NCBI GenBank assembly: GCA_002298125.1
Contig: DBMJ01000011.1
Location: 473,079-537,078 of the forward strand
Reading direction: 5' to 3'
DNA: 64,000 nucleotides
DNA from: Clostridium sp. UBA701
GTDB lineage: Bacteria > Bacillota > Clostridia > Clostridiales > Clostridiaceae
Shown here one piece after another: positions 35,922 to 45,040 of this stretch; within the stretch, counting starts at the first letter, position 1, and every line of letters begins with the position of its first letter. The notes beneath the pieces were generated by a model. It was not told the origin of the DNA, did not search any database, and saw nothing but the letters and a program-made list of their open reading frames with translations. The position numbers were made by a program, and so were the translations under genes.

Positions 35922-37352
35922 TTACAGGTCATAATATAAGCCAAATTCCACTGGAGATGGCACAGGAGCCACCTTAACCAATTCCTTATTGTATTTGTAG
36001 CTAATCCAGTTATTGATGAAGTGTTCATCAAATACTCCATCTCTAATTAAGAAGTCATAATCCTTCTTTAACTCATCAAGAGCCTCCTCTAAGGATTTTG
36101 GAAGAGCTCCAATCTTTTTTCTCTCTTCCTCTGGAAGATCAAATACATTTACATCATAGGGACCAAAGCCCTCTTTTGTTGGGTCTATCTTATTTACTAT
36201 ACCATCTATTCCTGCCATTAAAAGTGCAGCATAGGCCATATAAGGATTGGCTGTGGCATCAGAAGGTCTAAATTCAAATCTTCTCTTGGAGCTGTCTTTA
36301 ACATATCCAGGAATTCTTATTACAGAGCTTCTATTTCCTGTAGCAAAGCATATGGATACAGGTGCTTCAAAGCCTGGTACCAATCTCTTATAGGAATTAG
36401 TAGATGGGTTAGTAAAGCCCAGTAGTGCTTTTGAATGCTTCAATATTCCACCTATGAAATATAGAGCAGTTTCACTCATACCTGAATATCCCTTTGCATC
36501 ATAGAATAGATTCTCACCATTTTTCTTTAAAAGCATATGCACATGCATTCCACTTCCTGCTTCTCCATAAAGAGGCTTAGGCATGAAGGTTGCAGTCTTC
36601 CCATGATTTATGGCCTCATTCTTAATAACATATTTCGCCATCATAGTAGCATCAGCCATTTTAGTCATTCCGCCAAGCTCTACCTCAATTTCCAACTGTC
36701 CTGCAGCACCCACCTCATGATGATGGTACTTAACAGGTACACCCATCTCTTGAAGCTCCATTACCATTTCACTTCTAAGATCATTATTGCTGTCATAGGG
36801 CAAGCCTATATGATAACCCCTCTGAAATGGAACTTTATATCCGTAATTATCACCCTTTTCATTGGTGCTCCAGGGTGCTTGTTTTGAGTTTATAGTTACT
36901 TCCTGATGATGGTGTTCTGTCTCAAAGCTTATATTGTCAAATACATAGAACTCAAATTCTGGTCCTATAACGAATTCATCTGCAATACCCAATTTTTTTA
37001 TTAAAGCCTCAGCTTTTTCAGCTATATACCTTGGGTCTCCACTAAATCTTCCTGCGTTTTTGCCAATGGTATAGATATTGGCAATCATACTTATTGTTGG
37101 AACCTTACAATATGGATCTACAAAAGCTGTAGTCATATCTGGTATAAAGCACATATCAGAATCCTCTATAGTAGAGTATCCATAGCTTGATCCATCAAAA
37201 CCAATTCCTTCAGAGAATGTTTTTTCATTAAGTCTTTCTACGGGAATAGTTAGATGATTCCATCTTCCCGGAAGAGTAATTACCTTAAAATCCACCATTT
37301 TAATGTTTTCTTTTTTTACAAATTCCATTAAATCTACAAAATTGTTGAACAT
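35922..37352 (-). CDS. glnA: Glutamine synthetase type I
   Basis: A 476-residue GSI that makes glutamine from glutamate, ammonia and ATP. Motifs: FDGSSYGYSTIEDSDMC, EFEFYVFD, YHHHEVGAAGQLEIEVE, GSGMHVHMLL, NPSTNSYKRLVPG, and RRFEFRPSDATANPYMAY. It is about 30 residues longer than the usual 444. The C-terminal loop reads NVFDLPEEERKKIG and lacks the adenylylation Tyr of enteric GS, as expected for Firmicutes. The ribosome binding site (AGGCG) is weak. A promoter and a leader of about 285 nt precede it. It lies just upstream of ptb (26-bp gap). Confidence 0.93.
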   Translation of the reverse strand: MFNNFVDLMEFVKKENIKMVDFKVITLPGRWNHLTIPVERLNEKTFSEGIGFDGSSYGYSTIEDSDMCFIPDMTTAFVDPYCKVPTISMIANIYTIGKNAGRFSGDPRYIAEKAEALIKKLGIADEFVIGPEFEFYVFDNISFETEHHHQEVTINSKQAPWSTNEKGDNYGYKVPFQRGYHIGLPYDSNNDLRSEMVMELQEMGVPVKYHHHEVGAAGQLEIEVELGGMTKMADATMMAKYVIKNEAINHGKTATFMPKPLYGEAGSGMHVHMLLKKNGENLFYDAKGYSGMSETALYFIGGILKHSKALLGFTNPSTNSYKRLVPGFEAPVSICFATGNRSSVIRIPGYVKDSSKRRFEFRPSDATANPYMAYAALLMAGIDGIVNKIDPTKEGFGPYDVNVFDLPEEERKKIGALPKSLEEALDELKKDYDFLIRDGVFDEHFINNWISYKYNKELVKVAPVPSPVEFGLYYDL

Positions 37353-37671
37353 AGCTTTACGCCTGCATAAGCAGACTTCTTCACTTCCTTCCTGAGATTT
37401 ATTATTGCAAAGCTTTACATAAAAGAATATAGTAAGCTCTTTTTTATAAGATTAAGTTTTTTTAAAACCTAAACTAGAGCCCTTGATGAATTGGTACTTT
37501 GTTTAATAATTTACATTAAATGGGTAGGTGAATACTGATTAAAACTCCCGGATAACACCCCAATAGATATTTCCCCCGAAGTCGTGAATTGTGAAGTATT
37601 GTTGCCAAATATTTTTTAAAAATATTCATATATTCTTATTTTTAGTATAATACATGAATATTTTTTGTCAA
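37353..37671 (-). promoter_or_regulatory. glnA promoter and long 5' leader
   Basis: TTGACA (37666-37671) and TATACT (37644-37649), spaced by 16 nt, form a strong sigma-A promoter on the minus strand. About 285 transcribed bases follow before the glnA ATG. Within them are G-rich blocks (GGGGTGTTATCCGGGAG near 37549-37565) and, near 37430-37485, GCTCT/AGAGC enclosing AGTTT/AAACT. I find no clean intrinsic terminator, GlnR box, T-box or known riboswitch. The leader length suggests RNA-level control, but no mechanism can be named. Confidence 0.5.
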
Positions 37672-37788
37672 TTTATTCTGCTAAAGTGAAGGTTATCATT
37701 CACCGCAAAATAAAGAAAATTTTTTTTGTGCTTTTTCCTGCATATTATTATTTGTAGAGCTTTTTCCTTCTATACTCTATTTCATATT

Positions 37789-37817
37789 TTTAAAGGCTGC
37801 CCTTGGCAGCCTTTAAA
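37789..37817 (-). terminator. Hairpin after the DUF523 gene
   Basis: A 13-bp stem (TTTAAAGGCTGCC and complement) with a 3-nt loop directly after the DUF523 stop. The following U-tract is poor, so termination may be partial. Between here and the glnA promoter (37672-37788) is an AT-rich stretch with a small GTGAA/TTCAC repeat only. Confidence 0.65.
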
Positions 37818-37823
37818 TCATAA

Positions 37824-38312
37824 CTAAGAATTGTTTATAATTTCCTTTAAAATATCATTAAGCTTAGGGTCCTCTTCAGTTATCACCTCAACCCCATTAC
37901 GGATAAATAGTTCTGCTGTGACCCCGTTACCCTTTATCTTGCTTCCATTAAAATGACCGTCATAAATCATCCCTTTGCCACAGGAAGGACTTCGCGCCTT
38001 TAAAATAGCGAGCTTCACTCCACAGGCTTTAGCAATCTTAAGACTCTCCTCTGCGCCTCTCTTAAATTCATCTGTAACATCCTCACCATCAGGGCCAAGC
38101 ACCCTTGCTGCTCCCATCCACACCTCTGCCCCTGTACCACCGCAGATTTCATGAGCAATCCTTGGAGTGCTTTGACCTCCTAGCTGTTCTGGGCATATAG
38201 GTATTGCCTTGCTCTCCTCAAGTAATGCGCTTATGGCAGGATGTAGATTGTTCCCTCCATTGTACTTACAGTTTATCCCACAAAGACATCCACTTACAAG
38301 TATCATAGCCAA
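37824..38312 (-). CDS. DUF523 family Fe-S protein (TudS-like)
   Basis: A 162-residue DUF523 protein. Conserved segments VSGCLCGINCKYNGG, PICPEQLGGQSTPR and KARSPSCGKGMI are present; Cys9, Cys40 and Cys110 match the three ligands of the [4Fe-4S] cluster in the characterised DUF523 enzyme TudS, a 2-thiouracil desulfurase. The substrate here is unknown; a desulfurase role is inferred. TTG 38312 lies 6 nt after AGGAGG while the first ATG (codon 3) is 12 nt away, so TTG is retained as the start. It overlaps the mutS2 end region closely (12-bp gap). Confidence 0.82.
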   Translation of the reverse strand: MAMILVSGCLCGINCKYNGGNNLHPAISALLEESKAIPICPEQLGGQSTPRIAHEICGGTGAEVWMGAARVLGPDGEDVTDEFKRGAEESLKIAKACGVKLAILKARSPSCGKGMIYDGHFNGSKIKGNGVTAELFIRNGVEVITEEDPKLNDILKEIINNS

Positions 38313-38324
38313 TCTACACCTCCT

Positions 38325-40685
38325 TTACTTTAATATAGCAACAGTTACTCCGCTGCCACCTTCTCCATACTCGCCTAAGCGGTAACTTTTTACATGACTA
38401 TGTCTTTTTAACATATCATTAATTGCCTGACGCAGTACTCCTGTGCCCTTACCATGTATTATTGTAACCTCCACAAGTCCTGCCCTATAAGCATCATCAA
38501 GATATTTATCCACAGAAAATAGCGCTTCCTCCGAATCCATTCCCCTCAGGTCAATGGAGGTAGGGGTTGAAGCTAGGTTTAGCTTTACCTCTCGTTTTAG
38601 GGTTCGCTTTTGCTCCTTATTCTCACCCTTAACCTCTCTTAAATCCTTGAGCTTAACATTAATCTTCATTATTCCTGCTTGTACCTGAACCTCTCCCTTA
38701 TTATCAGGTTCAGAGAGGATTATTACCTTTTGATTAAGGGATGGAATGAAGGCTTCCTCTCCAGGCTTTACCATAGCAAGCTCTTTTCCTTGAGGTTGTG
38801 CCTTTATATTAAGCTTCTCCTCAGTTTTATCTATTGAATTTAAAAGACGCTTTCTTTGCTCTTCCAAACTTTTTCTTGCATTAGAGCTATATCCTAGTCT
38901 CTCCATCTCTCTGATGTTTTTTAGTATTTCATCTGCTTCAGCCTTAGCTTCCTTAAGGTAGCTCTTAGCTTCCCTTTGAGCATCTATCATAGCCTTATCT
39001 CTTGTCTTTTGCAGTGAATAAAGCTTCTCCTCATACTTCTCCTTAAGCTTTCGCGCCTCTTCTTTAAGTACCTCTGCTTCTCTTGCATCCCTTTCTGCCT
39101 TAATACTCTTATCCTGAAGGCTTTGTATTAAGTCCTCAAATTCCAAGCTGGATTTAGAGATGTTGTTTCTTGCATAATCTATGATATATTCGGCAAGACC
39201 AAGCCTTCTAGATATTTCAAAGGCATTAGATTTTCCGGGTATTCCAATAAGCAGCTTATAAGTAGGCCTTAAGGTCTCCACATCAAATTCTACTGAGGCA
39301 TTTTCTACACCTTGAGTTTTTAAGGCATAGCCTTTAAGCTCACTGTAATGAGTAGTAGCAGCTATACGACAGCCTCTATTTTTAAGGTTTTCCAGTATGG
39401 ATTGTGCCAATGCAGCTCCCTCTGTGGGGTCAGTACCAGCTCCTAGCTCATCAAAGAGTACAAGGGAATTTTCATCCGCCTCCTCAATGATTTCAACTAT
39501 GTTTTTCATATGAGAGGAAAAGGTGGATAGACTCTGTTCTATGCTCTGCTCATCACCTATATCTGCATATACCTCCTTGAAAAAGGCTACTGTTGAATTT
39601 TCTCTTGCAGGAATTAGCATACCACTCATTGCCATAAGCTCTAAAAGTCCTAAGGTCTTTAAAGTTACAGTCTTGCCTCCAGTATTTGGACCCGTTATAA
39701 CAAGTGAGGTGAACTCTCTTCCAAGATATACTGAAGATGGGACCACTGCCTTAGGGTCTATAAGCGGATGCCTTCCCTCGATGATATCTATAATACCCTC
39801 TTCGTTTATCCTAGGCATAGTGGCATTAATATCACTAGCATATCTGGCCTTAGCAAAGATAAAATCCAATTCCCACATTATAGCTGCATCATTTTTTACT
39901 GCAGCTATGGAGTCATACACCTTGCCTGACAGTTCTCTAAGTATCCTCTCTATCTCTGCCTTTTCCTTAAGCATAAGCTCCTTTATTTCATTATTTAAGG
40001 TTACTAAGCTTAAGGGTTCAATAAATAGGGTGGCTCCACTTGCACTCTGATCATGTACAAGCCCTGGCACTGAGCCCTTATGCTCTGCCTTTACAGGAAG
40101 TACATATCTATCTCCTCTCATAGTATATAAATTATCCTGAAGAAACTTAGAATTAGACCTCATTAGTGAGGTTACCTTGTCCTTCACAGAGGAGTTCTTA
40201 TCCTTTAAGCTCCTTCTTATATTGTATAGAGTTGTACTTGCCCTGTCAGAGATTTCTTCTTCTCCAACTATGGCATTTTGAATCTCCTCCTCCAGCTTCT
40301 TAAGTGGAATTATTCCCTCACATAAATCCTCTAATACCGGATAAGCCGTCTCTTCCTCCTTGTGTGCTATATAATCCTTGAATCTTCTAGCACAGCTTAA
40401 CATATTTGCAATTTTTAATAGCTGTCCTGGCATGAGAGAAGAGCCTTTTTCTGCTCTACTAATAGCCTCTCTAACATCATATAGACCTTCAAAGGGTGCA
40501 CTTCCCTTTTTAGTTAAAAGCTCTAGTGCCTCCCTGGTTTCCTTTAATCTCTCCCTGGCCTCATATAGATTATCATAAGGTGTAAGCTCCTCTATTATAT
40601 CCTTGCCTGCTAAAGTCATGGTGTAGCCTTTCAGCTTTTCCTTTATCTTGTTGTACTCTAATACTCTTAAGCTTTTCTTCTTCAT
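38325..40685 (-). CDS. mutS2: MutS2 ATPase/endonuclease
   Basis: A 786-residue MutS2: MutS core/lever helices (1-300), ABC ATPase with Walker A TGPNTGGKTVTLKT near 332, Walker B LVLFDELGAGTDPTEG, a long coiled coil (about 510-630), and a C-terminal Smr domain (about 705-786, IDLRGMDSEEAL, IIHGKGTGVL). MutS2 proteins suppress recombination and rescue collided ribosomes rather than repair mismatches. AGGAGTGG precedes the ATG, overlapping the end of the U32 gene, so the two are coupled. Confidence 0.95.
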   Translation of the reverse strand: MKKKSLRVLEYNKIKEKLKGYTMTLAGKDIIEELTPYDNLYEARERLKETREALELLTKKGSAPFEGLYDVREAISRAEKGSSLMPGQLLKIANMLSCARRFKDYIAHKEEETAYPVLEDLCEGIIPLKKLEEEIQNAIVGEEEISDRASTTLYNIRRSLKDKNSSVKDKVTSLMRSNSKFLQDNLYTMRGDRYVLPVKAEHKGSVPGLVHDQSASGATLFIEPLSLVTLNNEIKELMLKEKAEIERILRELSGKVYDSIAAVKNDAAIMWELDFIFAKARYASDINATMPRINEEGIIDIIEGRHPLIDPKAVVPSSVYLGREFTSLVITGPNTGGKTVTLKTLGLLELMAMSGMLIPARENSTVAFFKEVYADIGDEQSIEQSLSTFSSHMKNIVEIIEEADENSLVLFDELGAGTDPTEGAALAQSILENLKNRGCRIAATTHYSELKGYALKTQGVENASVEFDVETLRPTYKLLIGIPGKSNAFEISRRLGLAEYIIDYARNNISKSSLEFEDLIQSLQDKSIKAERDAREAEVLKEEARKLKEKYEEKLYSLQKTRDKAMIDAQREAKSYLKEAKAEADEILKNIREMERLGYSSNARKSLEEQRKRLLNSIDKTEEKLNIKAQPQGKELAMVKPGEEAFIPSLNQKVIILSEPDNKGEVQVQAGIMKINVKLKDLREVKGENKEQKRTLKREVKLNLASTPTSIDLRGMDSEEALFSVDKYLDDAYRAGLVEVTIIHGKGTGVLRQAINDMLKRHSHVKSYRLGEYGEGGSGVTVAILK

Positions 40686-40688
40686 ATT

Positions 40689-43031
40689 TTATTCCACTCC
40701 TCTTTTAAAATGGCCCCTGGTATAACCAGTAAAATCATAGGGCCACTCCCCCTTTAAAAAGGCATTTATTATTTTCAAAACCTCATCTTTGCTCTCTGTA
40801 GTAAAATCCATTCTAAAGTTATTATAACCTATATCCTCTAGCTCCTTAAGATTGCTAAGTAGATTGATTGGTGCACTATTTAATACATAGCTTCTACAGA
40901 ATCTATCTGTTGTAACAGGAAAACTTTCTCCCTTTCTATCTTCTAATACATAATTTCCCCTTTTGCAGACACCAGTTCCTTTGCTGCAGCTCTCTTTATA
41001 AGCTGAACCTATTACACAATATTCACTTACCATAAGTTCAGCCCTGCCATAGATTAAATACTGTAGTCTTTCTTTTAGCCCCCTATTTAATGCTTTTAGC
41101 TCATTTTTATTAAGCTCTACGCTTACAGTACTACCTGCTATGTAAGGCTCAAGAACCTTCATGGAAAAGCTATTGAAAATATTTAGCTTATAGTCACCTA
41201 TAATTTGAATTCTACCTTTGAATCTTCTTAATATACCTAGGTTTGAGGTGACAAGCCCCCTTATATAAGGTAACACTTTTTCTATGTCCATACAAATGCT
41301 TTCAAATTCACCTCTTATAATGTGCGGCAACTTTAGATAAAGCCTTCTTTCCATGATGTCCTCCATGGATATATTGCAGGAGGACTTATAATAATCCACT
41401 GCTATATGTTCTACCCCAGCTTCTATGGCAGCTTGAAGTGACTCATCCCTAATCACAGTTACCAAAAGCTTTGGAAGCTTATGTGCTGCTTCATACTTAA
41501 CTCCTTTAAGCTCTCCTCTCCAGACTGCAGCCTCAGACCTTTTATATTTATTTTGAACTGTCTTATCTATGGCTTCCACCAGGTTTCTTCTGGCAGAATT
41601 TATGGCAGATATGGGCATAAACCCCTCATCATACAATTCAAATTCTATTGGATATAGCATAAAGGGAGTGTCTCCGCTTTTGCTTAAGGCCTCTACAATT
41701 CTTTCTTTTGAAAGCGGACTCTTCAAGGGTTTTTGTACATTCTCTCCGTATATCTCAAGCACTTCATCCCCTATAGCTGCTGTAAGCTTAAAGGCATTAT
41801 CTTTAGAAAAGGTCACTGTAGTCTTTATCTTTTCTTTTCTTCCATAGGCATCTCTATAGCTTTCCCTTAATTCTGTTAGAAGTTTTTCGTCTGAGGTCTT
41901 ATAAAGCACATCACAAGCTTTGTATTTAGAAGGTATAAGCTTCACCCTTTGGGGAGGAGCTGCACTAGCTACCTCACTGCCCCTATATAGTATCTTTGTA
42001 ACTACAAAGCCCTCATCACCTATTCTAACTCCATCTCCTACTGAAATTTGTTCTAAAAGCTCTACCTCTTTGTCGTGATTGACTCTTCCAAGCTCCACTC
42101 CAGAGTTCCGTGGAAAGCTGTAGGCCATCATTTCCTGGTTGTTTTTCTTAAGCAGGTGTGCTGTAGTAAAGCCCTCTCTATTAAACAACTGCATAAGCCT
42201 TTTTTCCCCCTGAATATTAGTACTGCTTATTAAGTTATCACCTTTGCTAAGGGCCTCTTTATAAGTAGAAACCACTCCTGCTACATATTCTGGTCTTTTC
42301 ATCCTGCCCTCTATCTTCAATGAGGAGGTGCCCGTGTCTTTAAGCTTCTCTATCAACTCTAAAGTGGATAAATCCTTTGGACTCAACAAGTACCCCTTTT
42401 TCTCTTCAGAGCTGTTTGTATCTACAAGTCTATATGGAAGACGGCAGGGTTGAGCGCAACGTCCTCTGTTGCCACTTCTTCCACCTATAAGACTACTCAT
42501 AAGACAGGCACCAGAGTAACATATACAAAGTGCTCCATGTACAAATACCTCTGTTTCCACCCCTAAATCTGTAGATATGTGTTTTATCTCCTCAAGAGAC
42601 AGCTCTCTAGAAAGCACAACCCTCTGAATTCCTAAGCCCTCAATAAAAAGTGCGCCTTCCCCATTGTGCACTGTCATCTGGGTGGAGCCATGAAGCTCAA
42701 AATATGGAAAATATGACCTTAGTAGATAAACTAATCCTAAATCCTGCACTATAAGGGCATCTACCCCTATCTCATAAAGCTTTAAAACGTAGTCTAGTAC
42801 ATCTCTTAGTTCCTCATCCTTAAGCAGTGTATTTATTGTTACATATATCTTAACATCATACTTGTGGGCATATTCTACCACCCAGGCCATATCCTCCTCA
42901 TCAAAATTTGAGGCATAGGCTCTAGCAGAGAATTTTGCGCCTCCTAAATATATAGCATCTGCTCTACTCTGTACTGCAGCTATTACACTTTCTCTGCTGC
43001 CACCTGGCGCCAGCAATTCAATTCTTCTCAT
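40689..43031 (-). CDS. U32 family peptidase / RlhA-like 23S rRNA hydroxylase
   Basis: A 780-residue U32/DUF3656 protein. The N-terminal U32 barrel has ELLAPGGSRESVIAAVQSRA, GAKFSARAYA and the signature EVFVHGALCICYSG, followed by GNRGRCAQPCRLPY with the Cys residues of this group. The C-terminal half holds the DUF3656 and collagenase-like parts. Members include RlhA, which hydroxylates C2501 of 23S rRNA, so an rRNA or tRNA modification role is more likely than proteolysis. ATG 43037 lies too close to AGGAG; ATG 43031 has 8-nt spacing and is preferred. Upstream partner of mutS2. Confidence 0.88.
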   Translation of the reverse strand: MRRIELLAPGGSRESVIAAVQSRADAIYLGGAKFSARAYASNFDEEDMAWVVEYAHKYDVKIYVTINTLLKDEELRDVLDYVLKLYEIGVDALIVQDLGLVYLLRSYFPYFELHGSTQMTVHNGEGALFIEGLGIQRVVLSRELSLEEIKHISTDLGVETEVFVHGALCICYSGACLMSSLIGGRSGNRGRCAQPCRLPYRLVDTNSSEEKKGYLLSPKDLSTLELIEKLKDTGTSSLKIEGRMKRPEYVAGVVSTYKEALSKGDNLISSTNIQGEKRLMQLFNREGFTTAHLLKKNNQEMMAYSFPRNSGVELGRVNHDKEVELLEQISVGDGVRIGDEGFVVTKILYRGSEVASAAPPQRVKLIPSKYKACDVLYKTSDEKLLTELRESYRDAYGRKEKIKTTVTFSKDNAFKLTAAIGDEVLEIYGENVQKPLKSPLSKERIVEALSKSGDTPFMLYPIEFELYDEGFMPISAINSARRNLVEAIDKTVQNKYKRSEAAVWRGELKGVKYEAAHKLPKLLVTVIRDESLQAAIEAGVEHIAVDYYKSSCNISMEDIMERRLYLKLPHIIRGEFESICMDIEKVLPYIRGLVTSNLGILRRFKGRIQIIGDYKLNIFNSFSMKVLEPYIAGSTVSVELNKNELKALNRGLKERLQYLIYGRAELMVSEYCVIGSAYKESCSKGTGVCKRGNYVLEDRKGESFPVTTDRFCRSYVLNSAPINLLSNLKELEDIGYNNFRMDFTTESKDEVLKIINAFLKGEWPYDFTGYTRGHFKRGVE

Positions 43032-43126
43032 GTACATCTCTCCTAAATAATTCTAATTAACATTATACACATATTCTTGTTATTTTGTAATATGTTATAC
43101 CTGTTGAAATGCCTTAGTAAATAAAT

Positions 43127-43157
43127 AAAACTGCAGCTGTTTTAACAGTGCAGTTTT
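43127..43157 (-). terminator. Intrinsic terminator after the glycosyltransferase gene
   Basis: AAAACTGCA pairs with TGCAGTTTT, with an inner CTGTT/AACAG extension. On the minus strand it is followed by an A/T-rich tail. Confidence 0.7.
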
Positions 43158-43164
43158 CATTTCA

Positions 43165-44157
43165 TTAACCATATAGTATTCTTTCATAGCTTTCATATAG
43201 CTTTTCTAGGCATTTATTCCAACTGTAATTATTCTCAATATGCTCCTTCAGTTCAGAACTCTTTGGCTTTTTATAAGCCTTTAATATTGCTTCACCTATA
43301 CTATCTTCCTTATATGGATTACAGTACTCAGCATAATTTAAGAAATATTCTCTAGCACAGCCTTCCTCCGTAGTGACTATGTTACAGCCACTGGCACCAG
43401 CTTCTAGAGAAGAAAGCCCGGGGGTTTCAATAAAGCTTGGCAGTACATGAAGTCTTGCAAATCTATAGGCATTATATATGTTATAACTGTCCATAAATCC
43501 TATATATTTAACGTTTGAAAACTTCAAGCATTCATCCAGATAGCTCCTATCACCTATGTTACCAATGAGTACTAAGGTATGTCCTAGTTCATTACATATT
43601 TTTGATAAGGTAAACTGATTTTTTCTTTCACATATTCTACCCACACATAAGATGTAGTTGTTTAAGTTAAATCTCTCCTTGAAATTATATAGGGGAACCT
43701 CCTCATCCTCCACTTCTACCCCATTGTATATCACTGTGGATGGAAGCTTCTCTCCAAATTGATTTTTTATGAGCTGCTGCTCCATTATGCTGTTAGGATA
43801 TATCATCTTGCATCTTCTTAATATCTCTGACCTATAGGGAGTGCAGCTGTCCCAAAGCTTCATTCCCTCAAAATCCTTAGTATACTTATAGTACTGTGTC
43901 AAATCCCAATATATAGGTGAGACAACTATATTTTTTCTATAATGTAGGGCCAATTTAAAGTATTTATAGGTTTCCCCCATAGGTGTAAGATTAAAAAGAT
44001 GAACAATATCATAAGAGGAATAATCAGAGATACTCCCATTGTTTATATCTGCCTTAACGCCCCTTTTTCTTAAAAATTCTTGGGTTTTAAGTACTTGCAT
44101 AGAATCTCCTGCAAAATTACGAAAGTAATCCTCTCTTATGCACAATAAAACCTTCAT
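43165..44157 (-). CDS. Family 4-type glycosyltransferase
   Basis: A 330-residue GT-B glycosyltransferase. The donor-binding half shows ILCVGRICERKNQFTL, LVLIGNIGDRSYLDECL, NVKYIGFMD, and the acceptor/donor motif PSFIETPGLSSLEAGASG with the conserved EX7E. The sugar and acceptor are unknown; it may work on cell-surface or spore-surface glycans, since a Cys-rich possible spore-surface gene is divergent next to it. GGGAGGATT before ATG 44157 shows that the longer frame to GTG 44172 uses the ribosome binding site as codons. Confidence 0.85.
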   Translation of the reverse strand: MKVLLCIREDYFRNFAGDSMQVLKTQEFLRKRGVKADINNGSISDYSSYDIVHLFNLTPMGETYKYFKLALHYRKNIVVSPIYWDLTQYYKYTKDFEGMKLWDSCTPYRSEILRRCKMIYPNSIMEQQLIKNQFGEKLPSTVIYNGVEVEDEEVPLYNFKERFNLNNYILCVGRICERKNQFTLSKICNELGHTLVLIGNIGDRSYLDECLKFSNVKYIGFMDSYNIYNAYRFARLHVLPSFIETPGLSSLEAGASGCNIVTTEEGCAREYFLNYAEYCNPYKEDSIGEAILKAYKKPKSSELKEHIENNYSWNKCLEKLYESYERILYG

Positions 44158-44409
44158 GTATAATCCTCCCACAACTCTTTTATACTATTGTCTTTAACCT
44201 ATTACTATGCAGCTTATATTTTTAATATCACCCCTTTAAAAAAAGAGTCTAATTCTCCATAACAAATAATAGTATTTATGTATCAAACTCCACTATATTT
44301 CATATATTACTATTGAAAAATAGTTGTTCGTTATAGCCTCCAATACTTAGCTCTCTAAAGCATTAAGTGCTTTAGCTGAGCAATAAATTATAATGGGGGA
44401 AACAACCAT

Positions 44410-44931
44410 ATGGAACATTATTCCACTTACAACAATATAACTTCTAGTTCAAGAACTAAACATTATACACCTACTAAAGATGTGCAGGAACCAACTCCTG
44501 TTGAATGTCCATGTCCTGACCCAGTTTTTGTAAGGGCCAGCGGAAAGGCTATAGTAGAACATGACATGTTTTTTGTACCACCAATCGATACAGAATGTGT
44601 TGATATAAGCTTTGAAATATGTTCCAACAATGCCTTTGTTGAGCTTGTATGTTGTGGCTTTATTATAGTTTGCGGAATCTTTACTAAGACAGTTACTGAA
44701 GGTTCTTGCCCAAGCTCCAGAGTTTTTGTAGAAGATATTCCCTTCCAAGCTATAATAGAGAATGATAACATTACTGATTTAGATCCAGATAACTGGGTTG
44801 TAGAAGCAGTAGAGGTTTGCAATAGCTGCTTTAGATTCACCTGTTTTGTTCCAGATACTGACAAAGCATATAAGCTTATGGAAAAAGATATAATTGCAGT
44901 TACAGTTAAAAAAGTAAACCGTGATTGTTAA
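44410..44931 (+). CDS. Cys-rich hypothetical protein, possibly spore-surface
   Basis: A 173-residue protein with 12 Cys (for example VECPCPDP, VCCGFIIVC, VCNSCFRFTC), no signal peptide and no membrane helix. The middle is beta-rich with VEDIPFQAIIENDN and VEAVEVCNSC, loosely like proteins of the spore coat/exosporium, but I cannot assign a family. GGGGG precedes the ATG at a rather long spacing. A CATATATTA box at 44301-44309 resembles a sigma-E/sigma-K -10 element, about 100 bases upstream; that reading is weak. Monocistronic, with a terminator. Confidence 0.65.
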   Translation: MEHYSTYNNITSSSRTKHYTPTKDVQEPTPVECPCPDPVFVRASGKAIVEHDMFFVPPIDTECVDISFEICSNNAFVELVCCGFIIVCGIFTKTVTEGSCPSSRVFVEDIPFQAIIENDNITDLDPDNWVVEAVEVCNSCFRFTCFVPDTDKAYKLMEKDIIAVTVKKVNRDC

Positions 44932-44951
44932 TTAACTTAGATTACAATATG

Positions 44952-44977
44952 AGCTACCGTTTTTAACGGTAGCTTTT
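44952..44977 (+). terminator. Intrinsic terminator of the Cys-rich gene
   Basis: AGCTACCGTT pairs with AACGGTAGCT around a 3-nt loop, followed by TTTTAAAT. Confidence 0.8.
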
Positions 44978-44984
44978 AAATAAA

Positions 44985-45019
44985 TTAAAGGCTGCAGATA
45001 TTACTTCTGCAGCCTTTAA
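44985..45019. terminator. Second terminator-like hairpin
   Basis: A perfect 13-bp stem (TTAAAGGCTGCAG and complement) with a 9-nt loop. On the minus strand it is followed by TTTATTT, so it could end transcripts running out of zapA across 45020-45227; on the plus strand it would be a backup terminator. Confidence 0.6.
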
Positions 45020-45040
45020 TTATAACTGTACATGTTGGAT

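Noticed and set aside
37498..37520. TGT-ACA type inverted motif in the glnA leader, resembling a GlnR/TnrA box
   Set aside because: Spacing is one base short and an arm position mismatches; it lies about 120 bases downstream of the likely transcript start.
44463..44864. 133-codon frame antisense to the Cys-rich gene
   Set aside because: It is a mirror of the sense codon pattern and lacks a ribosome binding site.
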